A DNA stretch of 7,103 nucleotides from Planctomycetaceae bacterium (lineage in GTDB: Bacteria; Planctomycetota; Planctomycetia; Pirellulales; Thermoguttaceae), in assembly GCA_031256755.1 (NCBI GenBank), contig JAIRPZ010000325.1:1-7103 (forward strand). Direction: 5' to 3'. The notes below the pieces were generated by a model. It saw only the letters and a list, made by a program, of their open reading frames with translations, did no database searches and was not told the origin of the DNA. This document shows, piece after piece, positions 1-5,897 of this stretch. The stretch's first letter is position 1. Each line of letters begins with the position of its first letter. The position numbers and the translations under genes are program-made.

Positions 1-3000
1 TTGGCAAGAATTTTGGGCAGCGAAAACGATGAAAATAATCGGGAAAAAAACAGAAATTTCCGTATCTGCCGGATCGAAGAACTCGAACCCCGGGACTTTC
101 TGGACGGTGCCGGTCTCTATGAACCGCCCGATAATATCGATCTCGGACTCGTTTATCACGAGGATTATGACCAAACCCAGCCGCAGCAAGCAGAAGATAA
201 ATGGGGCGATACCTTTACGATATTCTGGAATGGCGGCGCAAAAGGAACAAAATTGACCCAGTTGGTCATTGACCTGTCCGGTGCGGCAGGAGAGTATCTC
301 TACTTCAATATCAACCCGGACGATCCGCAAGGGGAAAATGGTGCCGCATTTCCTTTCGAGAGCAATATCAAATGCTCTTTCACAATTGACCAAAACGGGC
401 AACGGTTAATCATGACTTTTGACCAAGGAGAAGATTACACCGGCGGTACCTTCCAATTCAAGATTGATGTTAACAACCGGTTAAAAGACGGCAGTATCGA
501 ACCTGTAGTGAATGGCGCAACATTCGGCAAGGCGGTTTTTAGTGCCGTATTTGAAGCAGACAACTACGAAACCAAGACCGTAAACGGAACATTTGAAAAC
601 ACCTACACCGTTCCCGACAACGTAGAAGTTCCGGCAGATGATTACGGGACGGGCGATGCTTCTCATAAGGTATCAACGGCAGGCGCAATTGCGGAAGACA
701 TCCGGCAAGATGCAATCAAAGGTTTCCTTTCCGGTTATGTCTATGACGACCGGAACAACAACGGTATCAAAGAAACCGGCGAACAGGGAATCGAAGGCGT
801 GCGGCTGGAACTTTTTGTCTGGAACGAAACAGCGCAGACATACGAGACGACCGAAAGATACGCAACCACTGGCGTTGACGGGTACTATCTTTTCGAAGAT
901 GTCGATGCCTTCAAAAAGTATCAGATTCGGGAAACGCAGCCGAAGGATTATTGCGACGGCAAGGAGTCCATCGGTACGCTCAACGGCGTTCTGAACGGCA
1001 CTCAGGAAGACAATGACATCATCACCGACATCCACATGCCGCCTAACGGTGAGGGAATTGATTACAACTTCGGCGAGTACAAAAACGGCACACTTTCCGG
1101 TCGCGTTTATGATGACGGCAACAATCCGATTCCGAATACCGTTATCGAATTGTATGATGAAAATGGGAATAAGATAAATGAAACAAAAACCGATGACTAC
1201 GGCTATTACGAGTTCACCGATTTGCCGCCGGGCAACTACACCGTTCACGAACAACAGCCGGACGGATACTGTGACGGTGAAGAAACGGTCGGCTCGCTCG
1301 GCGGAACCAAACCGGAAAACGATACGCTCGGCGATATTCCGGTTCTGTCCGGTGATAACGGAACCGATTACAATTTTCAGGAACTCCGCAAAGGTTCGCT
1401 CTCCGGCTACGTTTATGTTGATGCAAACGAAAACGGCACCAGAGAAGACGGCGAAAAAGGAATCGGCAACGTGACGTTGACGCTCTTTGTTTGGGACGAT
1501 ACAGCCGGTCAGTACATCCCAACAGGCAAAGTGGCTGTCACGGACAGTGCCGGTGCTTACCTTTTTGAAGGTCTTTGTCCCGGCAAAAAATATCAGATTC
1601 AGGAAGCACAGCCGGAACAATATGATGACGGTGAAGAAACGGTCGGTTCACTCGGCGGAGACAAATTGGAAAACGATATTATCGGCGAAATTGAAATGCC
1701 GCCGAATGGTCAGGGAGTCAATTACAACTTCGGTGAACTCACACGAAAACCGGTTCCGCCTCCGCCGACTCCGTACAATCCGCCGAATCCAAACCCGTAT
1801 AGTCCGCCGTATCATTTTCCGCAAACACCTGCGGCGGGCGGCGGAGCGGTTACGGGTGCGGTTCCGGGCTGGCAAACACCGAACATGGGGGATTCACTGC
1901 GATCCGGCTACGGCGGCGGCGGTTTGCCTGCCGACGCGGTCTCGTGGCATTTGAGCGTCATCAATGCCGGTTATCCGAGAACCAACGGTGCGTCAGACGG
2001 TATCATTGCCAATGAATACGCCAGCAGAACAACGATGATTTTGCCGAATTCGGGAACGGCAGAGGATACCGGTACTGCCGGTGCAAAATATGTTTCGGTG
2101 GCGTGGACACCGCTTCCGATGAATCAGTCCGGCTGGTATGTCCGGGACAAAAACGGCAAAGTCCGAAAGCGGTTCACCTTTGGTCCTGACGGCGGCATAC
2201 CGCTGGTCGGCGATTTTAACGGAGACGGAATGGCAGAACTTGCTGTTTTTCATAACGGAAATTGGTACATCGACATTAACGGCAACGGGCAATGGGATGA
2301 AGAAGACCTCTGGTGCGAACTCGGCAATGCAGGCGATCAGCCGGTTGCCGGTGATTGGGACGGCGACGGCAAAACCGACATTGGTATTTTTGGAAAGCAA
2401 TGGAGCGGCGATCAAAACATGATTGCGAATGAACCCGGCTTGCCGAGCGATTTGAATGCGACTGTTTCGAGCCGTCCGAAAAATGTGCCGCCGGATATTA
2501 CGATTACCGCAACCCGGAACAATGTCAGGGCGATGAAACATTCGGAAACCGGCGGTGTCCGGCTGGATGTTGTGGATCACGTTTTCCAATACGGCGAGGA
2601 AGGGGACAAAGCGTTCACCGGTGATTTTTCCGGTGACGGTGTGACGAAAATCGGTGTTTATCGTAACGGAAAATGGTACATTGACAAAAACGGCAACGGC
2701 AAGTGGGATGACGGCGACATTCTCGTGGACAATGCCGATTTCGGATTAGGACCGGATGGCATTCCGGTGGTCGGCGACTTCAATGGCGACGGCATCGACA
2801 ACATCGGTTTATTTGTGAACGGCGTTTGGCATTTGGATACGACAGGCGATTTCAAGTTTGACACGAAGGTTGAGTTTGGTCAGGCGGGGGATTTTCCGGT
2901 TGTCGGCGATTTTGACGGGGACGGTATTGCTCAACTGGCGGTCTATCGGGCGAGTACGCATGAGAGTTTGCAGGCAAGCACGATGCCGGAAGCCGCACCG

Positions 3001-3141
3001 GCAAGGGCAGAAGGTATGTATGCCCGGCAGTTTACCGGTGAAAATAATACGGCTACGGCAAGCGAACCGGAATCCTCGGCATTGCAGCACCATGGACGCT
3101 CGCACCACACGCCTCACTCTAACGCTCCGCTGAAGCGGTAG
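1..3141 (+). CDS. Large planctomycete-type surface protein with LEPR motif, SdrD-B-like repeats and FG-GAP-like repeats
   Basis: The frame encodes 1046 residues and is probably an exported or surface-associated structural or adhesive protein; no enzymatic motif is visible. In order it has a LEPR-type motif (about 24-38), a beta-rich domain of unknown type (about 66-205), three SdrD-B/SpaA-like repeats (about 240-579), a Pro-rich linker (582-609), a Gly-rich stretch (611-642), and a region of five GDxxGDG calcium-loop repeats (737-975). The tail is His-rich. No classical signal peptide, transmembrane helix, LPXTG or PEP-CTERM anchor is seen. The start is uncertain: TTG is the first base of the window, so its ribosome binding site is invisible, and a start further left or at the TTG of codon 5 is possible. 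The position of the LEPR motif near the start argues that little is missing. The architecture resembles planctomycetal surface proteins from memory. I am confident in the reading frame and less so in the start and role. Confidence 0.85.
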   Translation: MARILGSENDENNREKNRNFRICRIEELEPRDFLDGAGLYEPPDNIDLGLVYHEDYDQTQPQQAEDKWGDTFTIFWNGGAKGTKLTQLVIDLSGAAGEYLYFNINPDDPQGENGAAFPFESNIKCSFTIDQNGQRLIMTFDQGEDYTGGTFQFKIDVNNRLKDGSIEPVVNGATFGKAVFSAVFEADNYETKTVNGTFENTYTVPDNVEVPADDYGTGDASHKVSTAGAIAEDIRQDAIKGFLSGYVYDDRNNNGIKETGEQGIEGVRLELFVWNETAQTYETTERYATTGVDGYYLFEDVDAFKKYQIRETQPKDYCDGKESIGTLNGVLNGTQEDNDIITDIHMPPNGEGIDYNFGEYKNGTLSGRVYDDGNNPIPNTVIELYDENGNKINETKTDDYGYYEFTDLPPGNYTVHEQQPDGYCDGEETVGSLGGTKPENDTLGDIPVLSGDNGTDYNFQELRKGSLSGYVYVDANENGTREDGEKGIGNVTLTLFVWDDTAGQYIPTGKVAVTDSAGAYLFEGLCPGKKYQIQEAQPEQYDDGEETVGSLGGDKLENDIIGEIEMPPNGQGVNYNFGELTRKPVPPPPTPYNPPNPNPYSPPYHFPQTPAAGGGAVTGAVPGWQTPNMGDSLRSGYGGGGLPADAVSWHLSVINAGYPRTNGASDGIIANEYASRTTMILPNSGTAEDTGTAGAKYVSVAWTPLPMNQSGWYVRDKNGKVRKRFTFGPDGGIPLVGDFNGDGMAELAVFHNGNWYIDINGNGQWDEEDLWCELGNAGDQPVAGDWDGDGKTDIGIFGKQWSGDQNMIANEPGLPSDLNATVSSRPKNVPPDITITATRNNVRAMKHSETGGVRLDVVDHVFQYGEEGDKAFTGDFSGDGVTKIGVYRNGKWYIDKNGNGKWDDGDILVDNADFGLGPDGIPVVGDFNGDGIDNIGLFVNGVWHLDTTGDFKFDTKVEFGQAGDFPVVGDFDGDGIAQLAVYRASTHESLQASTMPEAAPARAEGMYARQFTGENNTATASEPESSALQHHGRSHHTPHSNAPLKR
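70..114 (+). other. Degenerate LEPR-type N-terminal motif of the surface protein
   Basis: Residues 24-38 read RIEELEPRDFLDGAG. The core LEPR followed by a short hydrophobic patch and small residues resembles the LEPR-XLL motif near the N-terminus of many large planctomycetal surface proteins, where it is thought to be a sorting or export signal. Here the usual leucine pair is replaced by Phe-Leu with an Asp before it. The preceding residues are polar and charged, as is common in this group. Assignment is by motif only. Confidence 0.6.
718..1077 (+). repeat. SdrD-B-like repeat 1 (protein repeat)
   Basis: Residues 240-359 begin GFLSGYVYDDRNNNGIKE, carry a calcium-loop-like D-x-N-x-NG...E-x-G-I-x-GV segment and the GYYLF strand, then an extended cap with DGKESIG and end in YNFGEY. 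This is the classic SdrD B / Cna-B-type beta-sandwich layout, probably a rigid spacer stabilised by calcium. Confidence 0.75.
1081..1380 (+). repeat. SdrD-B-like repeat 2, short form without the calcium loop
   Basis: Residues 361-460 begin NGTLSGRVYDDGNNPIPNT and end in DYNFQ, with GYYEF in the middle and DGEETVGSLGG in the cap. It is about 16-20 residues shorter than its neighbours because the acidic Asn/Gly loop after the VY strand is missing. The middle part also looks like the SpaA or carboxypeptidase-regulatory fold. Confidence 0.7.
1390..1737 (+). repeat. SdrD-B-like repeat 3 (protein repeat)
   Basis: Residues 464-579 begin KGSLSGYVYVDANENGTRE and end in YNFGE. The loop D-A-N-E-N-G-x-x-E-D-G-E is present, so this copy is of the calcium-binding type. 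Its cap shares DGEETVGSLGG with repeat 2 and EMPPNG with repeat 1 (HMPPNG), so the three copies are mosaic relatives. Confidence 0.75.
1744..1827 (+). other. Pro-rich linker in the surface protein
   Basis: Residues 582-609 contain many prolines with Asn and Tyr (for example PVPPPPTPYNPPNPNPY) and are followed by a Gly-rich stretch. This is a flexible, extended hinge between the beta-sandwich repeats and the C-terminal calcium-loop repeats. The nucleotide sequence is correspondingly rich in ccg and cct codons. Confidence 0.8.
2128..2952 (+). repeat. FG-GAP/VCBS-like region with five GDxxGDG calcium loops
   Basis: Residues 710-984 carry GDFNGDG (737), GDWDGDG (784), GDFSGDG (874), GDFNGDG (925) and GDFDGDG (969). 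Most are followed by a hydrophobic strand ending in the type I-G-V-Y/F and a W-Y/H strand. Two EF-hand-like loops lie between them (D758-D769 and D895-D906). The pattern is that of FG-GAP/VCBS beta-propeller-type repeats that bind calcium in the loops. Spacing is 47, 90, 51 and 44 residues, so one unit appears to be replaced by residues 800-866. Fold assignment is by motif. Confidence 0.75.
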
Positions 3142-3160
3142 GATAGATATAAACCGGCTA

Positions 3161-3193
3161 AACCGGCGGGACAATTTATTCGCCGGTTTTTTT
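3161..3193 (+). terminator. Rho-independent terminator of the surface protein gene
   Basis: A perfect 8-bp stem (AACCGGCG at 3161-3168 with CGCCGGTT at 3181-3188) encloses a 12-nt loop and runs into an uninterrupted T tract ending at 3193. It begins 20 nt after the TAG stop at 3139-3141. The loop holds the stop codon of the converging methyltransferase gene, and the 3' arm plus T tract encode its last residues. On the - strand the hairpin is followed only by TTTAGCC, so it should terminate the + strand transcript much better than the other. A second AACCGGC at 3152-3158 could compete for the 3' arm. Confidence 0.8.
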
Positions 3194-5878
3194 GGCAAAA
3201 TCTGCCTGCTCTCCGCGCAGGCGGAATTCTAATTCGTAGTTTTTGATAAATACCGTCTCTTCTTCCGTCAAGCCGTAAAGCGGACAAATTAAATCATCCA
3301 TCTTGTCAATGAGCGGCTTGGAATAAACCAATTTGTATTCCTTGAATTTCGTAACATTCTCGTATGCTGTTGTTTCGTGTGCTACCGCATGCTTTTCGAT
3401 GTCCCGAAGATACTCCCCGTATACTTTTTCTATCTTTTTGATAATTGCCGGTGTCAGATGTTCTGTCGGTATCGGAAACGATTCCATCTCATATAACTTC
3501 AAATCCAAATTGTTGGAATAAACTTGCTGATACCACCAGAACAAATTGCCTGACAACACCGCCCCGATAACATCGGCATACTTTTTATCAAAGAATAACG
3601 GCTTTTCTTTGGTTGATCCGGTCGGATAGTTGGTGATAACGTTATAATACAAACCGCCGGAAGTCCGGTAATAAACCGGCTTACCGCCTTCCTGAAACAA
3701 TGCTTTGATTCTGGAATGTTTTTTGGCAAATAATTTTCGGAGGATTCTGCTTTCGATAGGTTGTGAAATTTTCGGAATCCGTCCTTTCAAACAGAAACGT
3801 AATCCATCTGCAAATTTTAAGTTTCGCAGTACCAAAGTCCGTCCCGTTTCCGATACTAACCGGTTCAGTTTGGTTGTCAGTAACCGCCGGCATTTTGTAT
3901 CGGTTCGGATGAATTCGATGATTGTGGTTCTGATTTCTGCATTCGGAAACATTTTCATCGGACGTTTTGCATACGATGATACTTTGACTGTCCCGCAATT
4001 CTGAAAAAGTAAGTGGTGTAAAGCCGCCATGGAGTCGGACGATACCACTGCCAACGGGACAATGAGGTTTACAACACCGTTTATTTTTACGGAGTTAAAT
4101 CCGTATTCAATAAACAGCGAAAACGTATCCAGCGAACCTTTCTGCTTGCCCGCTATCGTTTGCGCAGACACATAATGTTCCTTAAAATACTTTTCCTGAT
4201 GTTTCGGATACTTCGCCCCATACGGCGGATTGCCGATAATGATGTCGAATTTTTCGACACCGAACATATAATACGAATCGAAAAAGCACGCCGGTTTTGT
4301 TTGTTCGTAAGGATTCCATGCCGCTAACTTTTCGCCGGCATCATGCGACAATGCGCCGCTCTGTTCCAGATACACACTCAACGTGTGCCGCAAATCCGCA
4401 TCGTATTCCTGCAAACGCTGTTTCTCCGCATGATTATTGGCAACAATATACTGCGCCCGGGTTAACTGCAACTGCTTCACCGTTTCGCGAATCCCCGGCA
4501 TCTCTATCCGCTGCTGTTTTTCCTGCTTTTGCAGCGGAATCAATGTATCCGCACAAACGAATTTCATTTCTAAATTCGGCAGCGGTTCAATGCCGTAATT
4601 ATCGTTTCTTTTGTCTTGCGTAATATCCTGTATCAGCGACAAAAACAGCCGCAGCACCGTAATCTGTACCGCTGTCGGCTGAATGTCAACTCCGTAAATC
4701 ACCTTTTGCAGTATCTCTAGTTTTTTGCGGTAACGTTCCGTTTGCGAAAGTTGTTTATCGGGATCGATACGCTGCATCAGTATATTCATCACTGCACACG
4801 GAAATGCCCCGCTGCCGCACGCCGGGTCAAGTATCCTGCATTGCAATAACCCGCTGCCGGTTTTTAAGTATTCATTGAACGATTCGTTAATCATATATTC
4901 CACGACTTCGCGCGGCGTGTAATAACTGCCCGTGACTTTGCGGCGGGACTCTTTCGTCTCGACAATAATACAGTCCAGCAGCGACTCAAAAACCTTGCCG
5001 ATGAATTCCGGGTCAATCGTTTTCAAATATTCTGCCTTGTCCGTCAAGTCGTCAAGCGTCAACTTGTAATGATAATTGGACAATGTTCGGACAAGACCGG
5101 CAACTTTATATTTGCCGCCGAGTGCATCAAGATAGATCGTTTCGGTTTCCTGAAAAAAATACTTGTTATGCAGCGGAACGTCATCCCCTTCGTGTTCATT
5201 AAACAGACCGCCGTTGAGAAACGGAATTTTTTGCAGTTGTTCTTTGACGCTGCTGACGTTCCTGAAAATTTTCGTATGTTCAAAATCTGTCCGTCCTTTC
5301 ATCGGCGTGTTAAGACAATGAAAAAACAGGTTGCGGAGAATACCGTTGTAAAAGCGGTGTTCACTTTCTTTCAAGTTTTCTTTCAACCAATTTTCGTCGA
5401 GTAGTTCTTTCGGGACGAGTTCTTTGTCTTTTAAGAAAAAACAAAGCAGCAGGCGGACGATGATACGGAGAGTGTAATCGGGACTAGGGGCGGACGGCGA
5501 AGCCCAATAAAACCAGTTGCGGAGTTCGAGATAAAACTGATTGCCGACTTCTTCCCGCTGCCGTTCTTCGGCATCGAGCGCGGCTTTAACGAATTCAAAC
5601 GCTTTTTTAACTTCTTCGACAGAACATTCAAAGTATTCGGAAGGTTCGCCGGTCGGCAGCGGCGGATTACGGAATCCGTGTTCCCGCAATACCTGATGAA
5701 TTCTTTTATCGATGCCGTACCGCTGCGTCCAAACAGTGTCTTCCCAAATAACGGTGAACTCGTCGAGACCGGTACTTTCTTGTTCCCGAATTCGTTTTTC
5801 GATGCATCCGTTAGTTTCACCGACTTTGATTAAGCGGGCGTAATTTGCGCCGGAACGGATACAAGCGTAGATTTTCAT
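3176..5878 (-). CDS. GIY-YIG-like domain fused to Eco57I-type adenine DNA methyltransferase (type IIG-like)
   Basis: The protein has 900 residues. It most likely N6-methylates adenine in a specific DNA site and may also cut DNA. Residues 1-100 look like a T5orf172/MUG113 GIY-YIG-superfamily domain: KIYACI, LIKVGET, R29 in KRIREQ, H61 in RIHQVL and E81 in SEYFE. Residues about 115-330 are the helical part typical of large type IIG/PglX-like methyltransferases (RNLFFHCLN, IPFLNGGLF), with motif X at GSYYTPREVVEYM (318-330). Motif I is DPACGSGAF (351-359), then YGVDIQPTAVQI, a helical insert (about 450-515), and motif IV NPPYG (550-554). The TRD-like C-terminus contains ESFPIPTEH and PLIDKMDDLI. 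No PD-(D/E)xK motif was recognised. I chose ATG 5878 because the first domain begins there; the longer frame to 5974 adds 32 unrelated residues overlapping mutY. No SD site is seen. The methyltransferase call is firm; cleavage is inference. Confidence 0.88.
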   Translation of the reverse strand: MKIYACIRSGANYARLIKVGETNGCIEKRIREQESTGLDEFTVIWEDTVWTQRYGIDKRIHQVLREHGFRNPPLPTGEPSEYFECSVEEVKKAFEFVKAALDAEERQREEVGNQFYLELRNWFYWASPSAPSPDYTLRIIVRLLLCFFLKDKELVPKELLDENWLKENLKESEHRFYNGILRNLFFHCLNTPMKGRTDFEHTKIFRNVSSVKEQLQKIPFLNGGLFNEHEGDDVPLHNKYFFQETETIYLDALGGKYKVAGLVRTLSNYHYKLTLDDLTDKAEYLKTIDPEFIGKVFESLLDCIIVETKESRRKVTGSYYTPREVVEYMINESFNEYLKTGSGLLQCRILDPACGSGAFPCAVMNILMQRIDPDKQLSQTERYRKKLEILQKVIYGVDIQPTAVQITVLRLFLSLIQDITQDKRNDNYGIEPLPNLEMKFVCADTLIPLQKQEKQQRIEMPGIRETVKQLQLTRAQYIVANNHAEKQRLQEYDADLRHTLSVYLEQSGALSHDAGEKLAAWNPYEQTKPACFFDSYYMFGVEKFDIIIGNPPYGAKYPKHQEKYFKEHYVSAQTIAGKQKGSLDTFSLFIEYGFNSVKINGVVNLIVPLAVVSSDSMAALHHLLFQNCGTVKVSSYAKRPMKMFPNAEIRTTIIEFIRTDTKCRRLLTTKLNRLVSETGRTLVLRNLKFADGLRFCLKGRIPKISQPIESRILRKLFAKKHSRIKALFQEGGKPVYYRTSGGLYYNVITNYPTGSTKEKPLFFDKKYADVIGAVLSGNLFWWYQQVYSNNLDLKLYEMESFPIPTEHLTPAIIKKIEKVYGEYLRDIEKHAVAHETTAYENVTKFKEYKLVYSKPLIDKMDDLICPLYGLTEEETVFIKNYELEFRLRGEQADFAKKTGE
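5579..5878 (-). other. N-terminal GIY-YIG-superfamily (T5orf172/MUG113-like) domain
   Basis: Residues 1-100 of the methyltransferase protein match the general pattern of this family: a first strand ending in IY (replacing GIY), a second strand with IKVGET (replacing YIG), an Arg in the following helix (R29), a His in the next helix (H61), and a late Glu in SEYFE (81). It ends in a helix with many Glu and Arg that joins the methyltransferase. The nuclease role is inferred from family membership, and relatives also occur as phage DNA-binding proteins. Confidence 0.6.
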
Positions 5879-5888
5879 AGAACGGATA

Positions 5889-5897
5889 ATTATAGCA
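5889..5897 (-). promoter_or_regulatory. Extended -10 promoter element for the methyltransferase gene
   Basis: Read on the - strand, 5897-5889 is TGCTATAAT, a perfect extended -10 consensus. It overlaps the last codons and TAA stop of mutY and ends 10 nt before the methyltransferase ATG. No good -35 is found 16-18 nt upstream, which an extended -10 can tolerate. Transcription from it would begin about 4 nt before the ATG, giving an almost leaderless mRNA. It could also be chance, since mutY Leu-stop codons supply most of it. Confidence 0.4.

Noticed and set aside
673..1620. A 315-codon open frame on the - strand opposite the surface protein
   Set aside because: It is opposite the SdrD-like repeats and its translation is low-complexity Val/Ile/Phe-rich without recognisable domains. 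It follows from codon bias of the repeats on the other strand.
1993..2589. A 198-codon open frame on the - strand opposite the calcium-loop repeats
   Set aside because: No domain is recognisable, and the + strand frame has clear repeat motifs over the same bases.
3176..5878. Possible BREX (PglX) or other multi-gene defence island
   Set aside because: No BrxA/B/C, PglZ, BrxL or other defence gene is visible in the window. The neighbours are a repair gene and a surface protein, so only a single-chain enzyme can be supported.
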